The notes under the pieces were generated by a model, which was given only the letters and a program-made list of their open reading frames with translations, ran no database searches and was not told the DNA's origin. A stretch of 64,000 nucleotides of DNA from Ruegeria meonggei. Its GTDB lineage: Bacteria > Pseudomonadota > Alphaproteobacteria > Rhodobacterales > Rhodobacteraceae. Position numbers and translations under genes: made by a program. The stretch is from the NCBI RefSeq assembly GCF_900172215.1, contig NZ_FWFP01000017.1, positions 1 to 64,000 on the forward strand, in the 5' to 3' direction. Within the stretch, counting starts at the first letter, position 1. Each line of letters starts with the position of its first letter. Below, one piece after another: positions 43,294 through 52,975 of the stretch.

Positions 43294-44358
43294 CTACCGG
43301 CGCGGTTCTCGCATATGGCCAATATTTTCCAGCGCTACGGCTTGCCCACTACCAGTACTTTCGCGGACAGCTGCTGCCACCTGTAGCGCCCGCAGACCGG
43401 CGTGGCCATCGGCCAGCGGCGCGTCATAATTCCCCGCGATCATACGTTGGAAATCCCGCAACTCGTCCTGGAACGACAACAGGCAGGTGGATTGCCAGGT
43501 CTTCAGTTTCTCGCGGATCATGATTTCGGGGTAGAATTTACGTTGCCTAGTCTCTGGTCCGTCTGTTGTTGGCTTGGAGATCAGCAAGTTCTGCATCGGC
43601 GCATACGCGCCCCGCACCATGCCTTTGTCCCCATAAATCTCGACAAAAGATTTATAGCCTTTCCACTCGGCCCAGGTCGCGTGATAGGTGGCGGTGACCC
43701 CTTCGGGATTCCTGAACACTGCCATCGCGTTGTCTTCGGATCCGTCCACATGCCAGATATTTTCGGTCATCACCCCATATACCGAAGTGATTTCACCCAG
43801 GAAATAGCGGGCCAGATCGGTCATATGGATGCCGATATCCATCATGGCACCGCCGCCTGATTCCGGCATCTTGTATTCCCAGTCATGGCCGAAATTGTGC
43901 AGCCCGTTGTGACCGCCATAGATGCGTATATGGTCGATTTTTCCGATCTTGCCTGCATCAATCGCCGCGCGTGCAAAGCTTACGAAAGGGTAATATCTCA
44001 GATTGAAACCAACAGCGAGGATACGATCAGCATTCTTGGCGGCATCGACAATCCGCTGACCGCCCACGACCGTGTTTGACAGCGGTTTTTCACACAACAC
44101 ATGTAAACCACGGGCAAAGGCGGCCACACATGCGTCCTCATGCAGATGCGGAGGGATTGAAACGATCACGGCATCCATTCCAGTATCCAAAAACGCACTA
44201 AGATTCGAATATGCTGTGGCAGATGTGCCTTCGACTGCCGCCTTTGCCGCCTGCTGGTTCACGTCAACGACGGCAGCCAGTTCAGCAGTAGGGTCAGCGA
44301 TGATCGACTGGACCCGCAATTTGCCGATCTTGCCAGCACCTACAACGCCAATTCGCAT
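43294..44358 (-). CDS. Gfo/Idh/MocA family oxidoreductase
   Basis: A 354-residue NAD(P)-dependent sugar oxidoreductase. It has GVVGAGKIGKLR at 4-15 and the family-defining E90-K91-P92 in LCEKPLSN, with VGFNLRYYP and GGGAMMDIGIHMTDL in the substrate domain (the last holding the catalytic His-like position, as in WbpB/WlbA). AAGGAG eight bases before ATG 44358 is a strong ribosome site. In glycan clusters such enzymes oxidise C3 or reduce keto-sugar nucleotides. It is upstream of the MBL gene on the same strand by 15 bases, so the two are co-transcribed. Confidence 0.88.
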   Translation of the reverse strand: MRIGVVGAGKIGKLRVQSIIADPTAELAAVVDVNQQAAKAAVEGTSATAYSNLSAFLDTGMDAVIVSIPPHLHEDACVAAFARGLHVLCEKPLSNTVVGGQRIVDAAKNADRILAVGFNLRYYPFVSFARAAIDAGKIGKIDHIRIYGGHNGLHNFGHDWEYKMPESGGGAMMDIGIHMTDLARYFLGEITSVYGVMTENIWHVDGSEDNAMAVFRNPEGVTATYHATWAEWKGYKSFVEIYGDKGMVRGAYAPMQNLLISKPTTDGPETRQRKFYPEIMIREKLKTWQSTCLLSFQDELRDFQRMIAGNYDAPLADGHAGLRALQVAAAVRESTGSGQAVALENIGHMREPRR

Positions 44359-44401
44359 TCTGTTTCTCCTTAAATTCCAGTTTAAATTTTTGCTGTCAGC
44401 G

Positions 44402-46279
44402 CTATTGTTCTGGCCCGTTCAGCCTTACGGCCTTGAAGCTGCTATTCTCGAACAGAACGGCGCCCGGCCAGGGCGTTTCAGCATAAAGTACAGCATAATC
44501 GGCGCCATAACGCTGCGCGACTGCGATCCAGTCGATTCCGTTCCGATAGTTTCGTGCCATTTCGCGCAGGGCGGTGAATCCGCCACTGTTAATCGGGCCA
44601 TGAACGGCCTCCATTCGGGTCCGCCATTCACGCATCGCCGCATCGTCAAATGGGATTGAAGTGTGATCGACGACGATGGCCCGGCCTGAGATTATTCGGA
44701 AGGATTCGAAATCTGGCGGCACTAGCCAGATCGCATCGGGCGGGCTCAGTTCAGACGCGGCACGGGAGATTTCGAAATTGTCGCCAGTCAGATCGGCCCA
44801 GACCAACTGTGCCTGCAGTGCGTTCAGGCCCCAAAGCCCCTTCTCACGCGTCAATGCTGTCGTGGTCAGTGTCACAGCCACCAGCAAGGTTGCCAGAGCC
44901 GCTCCTATCGGCTTGCCCGGACGCGGCGCGGCAATCAGGGCTAGCGCTGCCAACGCCAGCAGGGCCCGAAGACTTTGCTGTGTCAAACCATACCGGTATT
45001 GGGCGGCAACACTCATCAGGATCAATACTCCAAGGCCTGCCCAGCGTATCACGGACCAGACAGGTCCGCTGACCCAGCGCGGTCCCAGAACCAACGCCCC
45101 TGCGGAAATCAGCGCGAACACGATCGCATAGGGCTGCGCGTCTGCTGTGGCCAGTGCCAGACAGCCTGCCATGGTGATCCCCGCGAGGCGATCCCGATCA
45201 ATCCAGTCTGCGACCAGCCAGCCAAAGGCAAGCAATCCAACCCACTTGACCACCATCAGCATTCGAAAAACCTGAGCAGTGACCCAGAGCCGGCTCTGCA
45301 TCATGTCGACAAACCAAAGACTGACAGCACAAAGCGCCAATACGATCAGAGCCGCCAAAGAAAGGGCGAGAACCTCGCGACTGAAACCATGACGGAACTG
45401 GTGAAGGGCGAGAACGATACCGGCACAGCCAACAAACGCCAGCGCCTGCATCCAGGACAGCTGTGGGAAGCTCAGCCCCAGATAGTGATGCGGTGAACGG
45501 AACTGTGCCAGTGTCTCAAAAAACTCGGTATCGCTCATCCGAATGGCATTCGTGCCGGACATGGGCAAAATCCATACCAGATACATGGCGATCGCGAAGA
45601 GAAAACCAGACACCACGGCTGGTGCAAAGCTGCGCAGAACACCTGCCTCGGGGGGGCGTAACAATATGGAGAGCCCAATGGCGCAATAGGCGATCAACGC
45701 AATCTCCATGCCGATCAGCGGGTGGGCCAGGGCCGACAGGATCAGGGGGCCAAGTGCCCAGAATGGTTGTAATTTGATCAGCAGCACCATGCCGATCAAC
45801 GCCAGTGGAATAGCTGGATTTGCGGGCTGGAAGCTTTCGAACCTAAGATAGCCGGCCAGACCAAGAGAGAAGCTGCCATTGGTGACGACAAAAACAGCAG
45901 CCAGCAGGCCGCCTAAAGCATTGGTATACAGCAGGCGCGTCGCTGCGTAGTAGGTCACTGAAGCCAAGGCAAAATTGCAAAGAACCGCAAGGCTGTGCGT
46001 GATCAGAGGCAGAGGAAGAATGTCGTGCAGCCAAGCCAGGACATGTGCGTAATAGATTCGTGGGCCGAATTGGGCAGCACTGTTCACATAGAAGTCGCCA
46101 GTCAGAAAATTTGGATCGCGCAATCGTTCGACGATCGGAAGTTGTTCAGCCTGGCTGCCATAACCGAACAGGGTACCCATCAACGGCATCAGGGCAAGAA
46201 GCGCCAGAAAAAGTATGATGTTCGCAGGCGCAAGAGGATCGGTTTGCCGGATATCTGCTGTCGGAGAGGCTCCCATCAT
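44402..46279 (-). CDS. large polytopic membrane protein, DUF6798-like
   Basis: A 625-residue protein with about twelve hydrophobic helices and a C-terminal soluble part of about 130 residues. The N-terminal motif ERLRDPNFLTGDFYVNS after the first helix looks like the signature of a family of uncharacterised membrane proteins (DUF6798, from memory). Later come GFVSP-less helices, then LVPPDFESFRIISGRAI in the soluble end. The layout resembles GT-C-type enzymes, with acidic residues in the first periplasmic loop, but no catalytic assignment is safe. It starts at ATG 46279 after AGGAAAGG. It lies 43 bases upstream of the Gfo/Idh/MocA gene, same strand. Confidence 0.6.
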   Translation of the reverse strand: MMGASPTADIRQTDPLAPANIILFLALLALMPLMGTLFGYGSQAEQLPIVERLRDPNFLTGDFYVNSAAQFGPRIYYAHVLAWLHDILPLPLITHSLAVLCNFALASVTYYAATRLLYTNALGGLLAAVFVVTNGSFSLGLAGYLRFESFQPANPAIPLALIGMVLLIKLQPFWALGPLILSALAHPLIGMEIALIAYCAIGLSILLRPPEAGVLRSFAPAVVSGFLFAIAMYLVWILPMSGTNAIRMSDTEFFETLAQFRSPHHYLGLSFPQLSWMQALAFVGCAGIVLALHQFRHGFSREVLALSLAALIVLALCAVSLWFVDMMQSRLWVTAQVFRMLMVVKWVGLLAFGWLVADWIDRDRLAGITMAGCLALATADAQPYAIVFALISAGALVLGPRWVSGPVWSVIRWAGLGVLILMSVAAQYRYGLTQQSLRALLALAALALIAAPRPGKPIGAALATLLVAVTLTTTALTREKGLWGLNALQAQLVWADLTGDNFEISRAASELSPPDAIWLVPPDFESFRIISGRAIVVDHTSIPFDDAAMREWRTRMEAVHGPINSGGFTALREMARNYRNGIDWIAVAQRYGADYAVLYAETPWPGAVLFENSSFKAVRLNGPEQ

Positions 46280-46393
46280 GACCTTTCCTAAGCTCGCCTG
46301 GGCCGGACGGGCAGAACACCAGTCGCGATGATGCTTGCCCGGGTCAGCTTCCCACGGCCCATGCAGTCCGGAACTATGGCGGAAGATGACATT

Positions 46394-47677
46394 TCAACCA
46401 TTGAGCAACTCATCGTTTGCGTCTGTGGCGAATTTGGCAGCGCGCCGCGCGATGTCGTCAAGGCCCCGGTTGCGTGCCGCTGCCGTGATTTCGTGAAAAT
46501 ATTGCCCAATCACCACGTCCTCGCTCCAGAGCCTGTCAAAAGCCTTGCGACCACGTTGCCCATCGGCAGCTGCGGCTGCCGGGTTTTTGATGTAATGCGT
46601 TAGCGCGCGCCGCAGATCCTCAGCCGTGGTAAACAGCTGCCCGCCGCCGCTGGCTTCGATGATCTCAGGGTAGGGGCCCAGTGCCCGGGCGACGATGGGG
46701 GTAGCTTCCCGAAAGGCTTCGAGCACCACCATGGGGAAGACTTCGTAGCAACGTGACGGAGTGACCACGGCCACCGCGTCCCGATAAAGCTGCTGCAGCT
46801 CGTGCATGGGTTTGCGACCAAGAAACCGCACCTTGGGGTTGCCTTCACCCAAGGCCCGCAACGTGCTTTCGTAGTTTCCGCTGCCGGCAATCCACAGTTC
46901 TGCCGGCAGATCGCTGAAGGCGGATATGACGTCCTGAAGCCCCTTGATAATCTCCAGTCGCCCAACGAACAGAACGTAAGGCTGCGATTGGTCTGCCTTA
47001 GCAGTTTCTGAGGCGCCGCCCTCGAATTTGGGTAGAAAGGATGGAAAGACCGTCATCGGCGCTGTGAAGCCGAAACGGCGGTGGTTGTCCGCCGAGGATT
47101 GGCTGAGCATCAAGAACCGGTCGACGTGGCGTGCATTACGCGAAATAAGGTTTGCGGCCCGCCACAATTGCGGTGGGCGTCGATGGCGCAGGACGCAACG
47201 CAGACAGCGTCGTTTGTCGCAAATCTCTCGATTGTCGCGCCACAGGATATGTGTGGGGCAGACCATCCAGTGCTCATGCGCGGTGTGCAGTTTGACCCCT
47301 GTGCCATATTTCCAGATGCCCGGTCCACCAATGAGCGAGATATTGTGAAAATGAACGACGTCGAAACGATCTGTCAGCAGGTCCCGCAATGCGGCGCGGT
47401 GCAGGGCCGGTTGGCCCAGTTGCTGCACGGCAAGGCTTGAGAGGACAGGTTGATTACTGGCCAGCCGGTGAACCGGGATGCCGTTATCCGAGGCGGGCGC
47501 TTCGGGGGTCGTTCCCGACAGGGCGCGGTATCCGTCAGTGTCATGGATAACCTCGACTTGGTGGCCGCGCGCCGCCAAGGCCCGGGCCAACCGCTGGACA
47601 TAAACCCCGTCGCCGCCGAAATTGAACGGCGGGTAAAAGGTTGTCACCATGGCTATGCGCAGCCCAGTTTCCGTCAT
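46394..47677 (-). CDS. GT4 family glycosyltransferase
   Basis: A 427-residue GT-B transferase. The acceptor half has AMVTTFYPPFNFGGDGVYVQ (about 8-27), HFHNISLIG, and a Cys-rich insertion (VCPTHILWRD, then ICDKRRCLRCVLR) that may bind a metal. The donor half has FVGRLEIIKGLQD and PSRCYEVFPMVVLEAF, where E-x7-E is kept. ATG 47677, with GAGGG five bases ahead, is preferred over the frame start at 47773. It is the first gene of the leftward set that goes on through the membrane protein, Gfo/Idh/MocA and MBL genes. The C-terminal 40 residues are Asp/Ala-rich. Confidence 0.88.
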   Translation of the reverse strand: MTETGLRIAMVTTFYPPFNFGGDGVYVQRLARALAARGHQVEVIHDTDGYRALSGTTPEAPASDNGIPVHRLASNQPVLSSLAVQQLGQPALHRAALRDLLTDRFDVVHFHNISLIGGPGIWKYGTGVKLHTAHEHWMVCPTHILWRDNREICDKRRCLRCVLRHRRPPQLWRAANLISRNARHVDRFLMLSQSSADNHRRFGFTAPMTVFPSFLPKFEGGASETAKADQSQPYVLFVGRLEIIKGLQDVISAFSDLPAELWIAGSGNYESTLRALGEGNPKVRFLGRKPMHELQQLYRDAVAVVTPSRCYEVFPMVVLEAFREATPIVARALGPYPEIIEASGGGQLFTTAEDLRRALTHYIKNPAAAAADGQRGRKAFDRLWSEDVVIGQYFHEITAAARNRGLDDIARRAAKFATDANDELLNG

Positions 47678-48072
47678 ATGTCCCTCTTGCCAACCCGGCG
47701 GCACGGTCAGGTTTGCTATATGTTTCGGTTCCACCCCTTTTGAGAAGACTATGACCACATCAAGGGCGTGCAACGCTTTTTAAGGCAAAGTGCCGCCAAT
47801 CTATGATTCGATAGCCTCAGGGCAGGATTCAGGCTGGAAATATTGTCTACAAAAAGCGAGTAAAGTAAGCTTTTTAGCAACTTTGTTTTTCTGTTTGCCG
47901 CAAGAACATGATTCCGCGCAAAATTCCGGCTACTATGTTCCGTGTCATGGTAAGGATCGGATCATGTGTGACATTAGCCTGTATCTTTTGGGCCGCTTGA
48001 TTTGTTCGGTCGCAGCGCGTTTTTTAAGGGTATGTGACGTTTGTTTCAGAGTGTGATTGTGTGGAGGAAACC
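47678..48072. other. divergent promoter gap
   Basis: A 395-base space between the GT4 gene and the dioxygenase-Rieske gene. No gene is supported. It is AT-richer than its surroundings around 47840-47910. It must contain promoters in both directions; no inverted repeat stood out. Confidence 0.35.
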
Positions 48073-49404
48073 ATGTCTTACCATGATTTGAGATTTGACC
48101 AGGGTGAAGGCACAGACCGAAACGGGTTGGCTGACCGGATTCTCAAGGGCGAGGTTTTTGTTTTCCGCGAAGCGTTGCAGACATTTGGCCTGAACGATAT
48201 GTGGCGTCAGGCAAGTTTGCGCGGCATTGAGAAAAGTATCGGCAAGGATGCGGCCGAGCGTGCGGACCGCGACGGGTTCCACCGCATTCACGAATGGGTT
48301 GCGGCCGAAGATGTCCCGGCGATGACGGATGCCGTTTATGCTGAAATCGAACCGTCGGCGCATGAATTTCTGGATCGATTCATGCACGGGGCCTTCCCCG
48401 GCATTTCCAGCTTCTATTTTGAACGGACACCGAATGTGCGTTTTCATATTCCCTATGATCTGACCCAAGAACACAAAAAGGCCTATAGCGAATTTGCAAA
48501 GGATCACGGGCAAGGCAAGATCGCCGCGCATGGACCGCATCGCGACAGCTGGCTTGATTGCCCGTCCAACGGCCTGAATCTGTGGTTTGCCATGGGCCGG
48601 ATTCGGCCTGGCAATGGCATGACGATTTATCCCAAGGATTATGAGGGCGAATATGTCTTCCAGCGTTCAGGCAATCTGGCGGATGGGCAGAAGCTGCACC
48701 AGAACTGGACTTTCGATCTGTATCCGGGCGACGTTCTGATGTTTCACACGGATCATGTACATGGATCGGTCCTTAACCGCACCAATGAGACACGCTTTGC
48801 GATCTCGTGCCGCTTGTCGATCGACAAGCCGGTTTTCCCGCAACTGCATCACCATACCTACGTTCATTCAGGGTGGAACAACTCTTCGGTGTTGAAGCCG
48901 CTGTCCGAGCTGCCAGCGATGATGCAACCCGGTTACGTTTCAAGCTTTGCCAAACGGGTCCGTGACAAGCTGATGCCCGCACTGGCACCAGGTGAGCCCG
49001 ACCCCCTGCCGCCAGAAATCATCGGAACAAAGGTCGGGGACACCTACGAAGTGCCACTGTCAGCGTTGGAGGTGGGCGGCGTTCACGGGGTGTCGGCGGC
49101 GCTTTGCGTCGCACGGCTTTCCGAAGATACGGTGATCGCCCTGACCCGGCGTTGCCCGCATCAGGGGGGCGATTTGGCCAATGGCTGGATCGAGGATGGC
49201 AAGGTGGTCTGCCCCTGGCACAGCCTGCCCTTCGATCCGCATTCGGGCAAATCGGCCTGTAAGACATTGCCCAGCCTCAAGCGGGTTGCCTGCGAGATTC
49301 AGGGGGACAAGGTGATCATCGACCCCAAAACGGCACTCAATGTAGAGGATGGACGTCCCGAGGCAGCAATAGCATCGGCAGTAAGCCGCCCCACTGCCCA
49401 ATGA
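48073..49404 (+). CDS. PhyH-like Fe(II)/2-oxoglutarate dioxygenase fused to a Rieske [2Fe-2S] domain
   Basis: A 443-residue two-domain protein. Residues about 20-260 are a phytanoyl-CoA-dioxygenase-like jelly roll: H156-R-D158 in GPHRDSW is the iron-binding H-x-D, a distal His lies in HTDHVHGS (225-230), and R241 in ETRFAISCRLS would bind 2-oxoglutarate. After a linker, residues about 325-425 form a Rieske ferredoxin domain with C361-P-H363 and C380-P-W-H383 at the usual spacing. ATG 48073 has GGAGG five bases ahead. Fusing an electron-carrying Rieske unit to a 2OG-type enzyme is unexpected, because such enzymes do not need an external reductase. The neighbourhood suggests a glycan or sugar substrate. 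Confidence 0.85.
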   Translation: MSYHDLRFDQGEGTDRNGLADRILKGEVFVFREALQTFGLNDMWRQASLRGIEKSIGKDAAERADRDGFHRIHEWVAAEDVPAMTDAVYAEIEPSAHEFLDRFMHGAFPGISSFYFERTPNVRFHIPYDLTQEHKKAYSEFAKDHGQGKIAAHGPHRDSWLDCPSNGLNLWFAMGRIRPGNGMTIYPKDYEGEYVFQRSGNLADGQKLHQNWTFDLYPGDVLMFHTDHVHGSVLNRTNETRFAISCRLSIDKPVFPQLHHHTYVHSGWNNSSVLKPLSELPAMMQPGYVSSFAKRVRDKLMPALAPGEPDPLPPEIIGTKVGDTYEVPLSALEVGGVHGVSAALCVARLSEDTVIALTRRCPHQGGDLANGWIEDGKVVCPWHSLPFDPHSGKSACKTLPSLKRVACEIQGDKVIIDPKTALNVEDGRPEAAIASAVSRPTAQ

Positions 49405-49470
49405 TCTATCCAGGGATTGAAAACGGTATCGCTTCGTCCCTGCCCTGCAGTCTTTATTCATGAGCAGCCC

Positions 49471-50454
49471 ATGAAAACGATTTCCGTCGTATCGCCATGC
49501 TATAATGAAGAAGACAACGTCGCCATCTGCTATGAGACGGTTAAGGCGCTGTTTGCCGAACAATTGCCCGGATATCGGTGCGAACACATCTTTGTGGACA
49601 ACGCATCAGAGGACGGGACGGTCAATGTTCTACGCGAAATTGCTGAGAAAGACGCTAATGTAAAAGTCATCGTCAACGCTCGGAATTTCGGGGTGTTCCG
49701 GTCGACATTCAACGGATTGCGTTATGTCAGTGGCGACGCGGTTGTGGTGATGCTGCCGGTGGATTTGCAGGACCCGCCCCGAATGATCCCCGAATTCGTT
49801 TCACTTTGGGAAAGCGGTTATGACGTCGTTGCCGGGGCCCGAGATACCCGCGAGGAAGGCCTTGTACTGCGGGCGGCTCGCAGCATCTTTTATGGTACGA
49901 TCAACCGGCTTTCAGATGTGGAACTCAGGCCCAATGTCGGAGAGTTCCAACTGATCGACCGGCGCGTACTGGGGGCGGTGTTGGCGCATAACGACCACTA
50001 CCCCTACATCCGGGGGATCATTGCGGCCTGCGGGTTCCGCAGGGTCATCGTACCTTATACATGGGAGGCCCGGGCCCGGGGTCTGTCCAAGCACAGCCTG
50101 CTGGCAATGATGGATCAGGCGCTCAATGCCATTTTTGCCTTCAGCCGGGCTCCAATGCGCTTTTGCACGCTAAGCGGTCTGGTCATCGCCACCATTTGTG
50201 TTCTGTTTTCGTTGTTCTCGGTTGTATTGTATTTTTTTGAACCCGGTCTGGCTCCGCGCGGGACGACAACGATCATCGTTTCGCTTTTCTTCCTGTCAGG
50301 GGTGCAACTTCTGTTCATTGGAATGCTAGGGGAATACATAACCGCGATTCATAATCAGGTGCGGGGCGGGCCGGTTGTGATCGAACAGGAACGGATCAAT
50401 GTCGATCCCGCTTCGGACGGTTCGATTGTCACAGATGGCCATTCATCCGCGTAA
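49471..50454 (+). CDS. GtrB-like GT2 glycosyltransferase
   Basis: A 327-residue polyprenyl-phosphate-type transferase: ISVVSPCYNEEDNV, FVDNASEDGT, LPVDLQDPPRMIP (metal site), then two hydrophobic helices near 230-255 and 265-290 and GMLGEYITAIHNQ, as in GtrB/ArnC. ATG 49471 is the start by comparison with the fold; the upstream in-frame ATG at 49417 adds 18 stray residues. The ribosome site is weak. It follows the dioxygenase-Rieske gene by 66 bases on the same strand and converges with a gtrA gene, so donor synthesis and flipping genes again lie side by side. Confidence 0.88.
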   Translation: MKTISVVSPCYNEEDNVAICYETVKALFAEQLPGYRCEHIFVDNASEDGTVNVLREIAEKDANVKVIVNARNFGVFRSTFNGLRYVSGDAVVVMLPVDLQDPPRMIPEFVSLWESGYDVVAGARDTREEGLVLRAARSIFYGTINRLSDVELRPNVGEFQLIDRRVLGAVLAHNDHYPYIRGIIAACGFRRVIVPYTWEARARGLSKHSLLAMMDQALNAIFAFSRAPMRFCTLSGLVIATICVLFSLFSVVLYFFEPGLAPRGTTTIIVSLFFLSGVQLLFIGMLGEYITAIHNQVRGGPVVIEQERINVDPASDGSIVTDGHSSA

Positions 50455-50463
50455 AGGATGCGG

Positions 50464-50862
50464 CTATCTGGCTTTTCGCGACCACGGGAAATGCCCGGTC
50501 AGAACCCGGCCAATCAGAATATAGGCCAAGACAGCCGCTGGCAGCACCAGTATCCCCTGCGCAATAAAGGGTGACAGCCCTGTGCTCAGCAATACCTGCA
50601 GCCCAAGCGCATTCACACCATAGAGCGACAGGTAGGCCATTACATAGGTGTGCAATTGTGAAATGCCGCGGGTGCCAAAGACCAGTCGGGCATGAGTCAT
50701 GTAGTTCCAGATCACACCCCCGAAATAGGCAATCGCCAGTGCCGGTTGCGGAGCCAGACCAAAGGCCAGAAGCAATGCGTAAAGCGCATAGCCGAAGATG
50801 GTATTCAGAACCCCGACTGCCAGAAAGCGAATGAACTCCCATATCTTTCCGGGGCCGTTCAT
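50464..50862 (-). CDS. GtrA family membrane protein
   Basis: A 132-residue protein with four hydrophobic helices. RFLAVGVLNTIFGYALYALL and the IWNYMTHARLVFG loop (N-Y-x-x-x-x-x-V-F) are the GtrA signature. The gene overlaps the upstream epimerase stop by ATGA and is the last member of a five-gene leftward operon that makes a CDP-sugar. It may flip the polyprenyl-linked form of that sugar, made by the convergent GT2 at 49471, which ends nine bases away. Confidence 0.85.
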   Translation of the reverse strand: MNGPGKIWEFIRFLAVGVLNTIFGYALYALLLAFGLAPQPALAIAYFGGVIWNYMTHARLVFGTRGISQLHTYVMAYLSLYGVNALGLQVLLSTGLSPFIAQGILVLPAAVLAYILIGRVLTGHFPWSRKAR

Positions 50863-51734
50863 GATCGTTCCTCCGCTGCCAGAGTTGCTGCTATAGCAGA
50901 GATCAGATCATGGCGGGGCTGAAATCCCGCCTCCTGACGCAATCGGGTCACGTCTGTCGCCAGTCGGTCAGGGTCGTCTGGCGCCCTTACGATCTTTCCC
51001 AGGCGAACGAGGTCAGGGCGGCCCATCTGACGGGCGGTCTCAGTGATGACCTCGCGGACCGCAACCGTATGGCCACTGGCAACGTTTATTGCCCCCTCTG
51101 CCTCAGAGGCAAGTAGCAGCGCCAGAGCAAAGGCCAGGTCGTCCACATGCAGAAAGTCGCGTTCCTGCCTGCCATCGGTACATTCTGCGGGTTTGCCCGC
51201 TTTGAGGTTGACTATCAGATCGCCCAAAAGCCGCCCTGGAGGTTCACCCGGCCCAAAGACGAAAAAGATGCGTGCCCATGCGATCGAAAGGCCAAGGGCA
51301 GGCCCTGCAGCGCAAAGGGCCAGGCCCGTCCCGGCCTTGGCCGCACCGTATAGTGAGCGAGGCCACAGGGGGCTGGTTTCGGTCAGTTCCGGCACAGACC
51401 AGTCATATTCGGCGCAGCTTCCGGCGCAAACCGCGCGCTGGCCGCCCATGCACGCAAATTTCCGAACCAGATGCAGTGTGGCTGCCATCCAGTCCAGATT
51501 GGCCCCAGAGGTCCAGCGGTCACGCGGTCCGTCGTGCCAGGCCAGATGAACCAGAAGACTGGCGCGGGCTGTTTCAAGGGCCTTGGTTGTCGCATCGGGG
51601 TCCAGCAGATCGCAGGTAATGTCGTTGGCCGGGTTTCGGCCCAGCGTGATCACCTCATGGCCTGCCTGTGTCAGAGCCGTGGCCGTCGCGCGCCCAATCA
51701 AGCCAGTTGCTCCGGTCAGTAGAACCCGTGCCAT
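50859..51734 (-). CDS. NAD(P)-dependent sugar epimerase/reductase (SDR)
   Basis: A 291-residue extended SDR protein. It has VLLTGATGLIGRATA at 4-18, LVHLAWHDG (about 60-68), AGSCAEYDW for the Ser region, and Y-x-x-x-K in SLYGAAKAG. RDFLHVDDLAFAL is the usual late motif. Such enzymes act as the 4-ketoreductase or epimerase at the end of CDP- or dTDP-deoxysugar paths. It starts on the last base of the C-methyltransferase stop (TGATG) and overlaps gtrA, so it is coupled on both sides. Confidence 0.85.
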   Translation of the reverse strand: MARVLLTGATGLIGRATATALTQAGHEVITLGRNPANDITCDLLDPDATTKALETARASLLVHLAWHDGPRDRWTSGANLDWMAATLHLVRKFACMGGQRAVCAGSCAEYDWSVPELTETSPLWPRSLYGAAKAGTGLALCAAGPALGLSIAWARIFFVFGPGEPPGRLLGDLIVNLKAGKPAECTDGRQERDFLHVDDLAFALALLLASEAEGAINVASGHTVAVREVITETARQMGRPDLVRLGKIVRAPDDPDRLATDVTRLRQEAGFQPRHDLISAIAATLAAEERS

Positions 51735-52975
51735 CAGCAGATCCTGACCTCCGGCACGGCGGTTGCGAACCGGGTGCCGTGGGCTTTGAGATCGGCCAAC
51801 TGATCTGTGACCTCGTCTCGAATGTTCCAGGGCAGGATCAGCACATAACTGGGGGGCGCCTCGCGCAGCGCATCAACCACATGCACAGGGATGTGGCTGC
51901 CGGGTAGCAGCGTGTTCTGCTTGGCCGGGTTGCGGTCAACGCAGTAAGAGATCAGATCGGGACCGATCCCGGCATAGTTCAACAACGTGTTACCCTTGGC
52001 GGCCGCGCCATAGGCGGCGACAGTGTCGCCCCGGGCTTTTGCCTCACGCAGGAAGGCGAGCAGCCCGTCGCGCAGCGCCTCGACCTGAGTAGTGAAGTTC
52101 ACATAACCATTGGGGCGGTCGAATTGTGCTGCGGTTTCGTCGGCGCGGACTTTAGCCACGCTGGAGCCCTCGGGATGGGTGGCCCCTTCAAGGCAGGCAT
52201 AGACCCGCAGCGATCCGCCATGGGTGGGCAGCTCTTCCACGTCAAAGACGCGCAATCCGGCTTTGGCAAAAATCGTCTCGACCGCCAGCAGCGACAGATA
52301 GGAGTAGTGTTCGTGATAGATCGTGTCGAACTGCACACTTTTGATCAGGTTCAGAAGATGCGGAAACTCGACCGTATAGACCGCATCTCCCGACAGAAGG
52401 ATGGCGATCCCCGAGACGAAATCATTGATGTCAGGCACATGTGCCAACACATTGGCCGAGGCAATAAGCGCCGGGGGCTGTTCGGTCTCGGCAAGCTTTA
52501 GAGCCAGCGCATCGCCGAAATAGTCGACCAGTGTGCGCACCCCTTTGTCCTGCGCTGCCGCGGCCACATTGCCCGAGGGCTCGATGCCCAGAACGGGAAT
52601 ATCCTTTTCGACAAAATACTGAAGCAGATACCCGTCATTCGAGGCGATCTCGATCACCAGATCGTCTGATCCAAGATCGAACCGTTTGACCATTTTTTCC
52701 ACGTAATCCCGGCAATGGGCTAGCCAGCTATCTGAAAAGCTGGAGAAATAGGCGTAGTCGGTGGAAAATATCTCTTCTGCCGGGACAACATCGTCCACCT
52801 GTACCAGCCAGCAATTGGTGCAGACGCGGGCGTGCAGCGGATAAACTGGGTCCGGTTTGTAGGCGCGGGCTGGATCGATATAGGAATTGGCCAGAGGAGA
52901 CAACCCGAGATCGACAAGCGTCATCTCAAGAAATGAGCCGCAATGGCGGCAGGTGGGATGGATCTTACCGGTCAT
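51734..52975 (-). CDS. NDP-hexose C-methyltransferase (three-domain, zinc-binding)
   Basis: A 413-residue enzyme of the TylC3-type sugar C-methyltransferase family. The N-terminal zinc domain has C9-x2-C12 and C52-x2-C55; the central SAM domain shows VIEIASNDGYLLQY (107-120), EPSGNVA and a long ANVLAHVPD loop; the C-terminal Methyltransf_14 part has YGAAAKGNTLLNYAG near 310-324 and ends LPWNIRDEV. This architecture adds a methyl group to C3 of a 4-keto sugar nucleotide, giving a branched deoxysugar. It overlaps rfbG by ATGA and the epimerase by one base. Confidence 0.9.
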   Translation of the reverse strand: MTGKIHPTCRHCGSFLEMTLVDLGLSPLANSYIDPARAYKPDPVYPLHARVCTNCWLVQVDDVVPAEEIFSTDYAYFSSFSDSWLAHCRDYVEKMVKRFDLGSDDLVIEIASNDGYLLQYFVEKDIPVLGIEPSGNVAAAAQDKGVRTLVDYFGDALALKLAETEQPPALIASANVLAHVPDINDFVSGIAILLSGDAVYTVEFPHLLNLIKSVQFDTIYHEHYSYLSLLAVETIFAKAGLRVFDVEELPTHGGSLRVYACLEGATHPEGSSVAKVRADETAAQFDRPNGYVNFTTQVEALRDGLLAFLREAKARGDTVAAYGAAAKGNTLLNYAGIGPDLISYCVDRNPAKQNTLLPGSHIPVHVVDALREAPPSYVLILPWNIRDEVTDQLADLKAHGTRFATAVPEVRIC

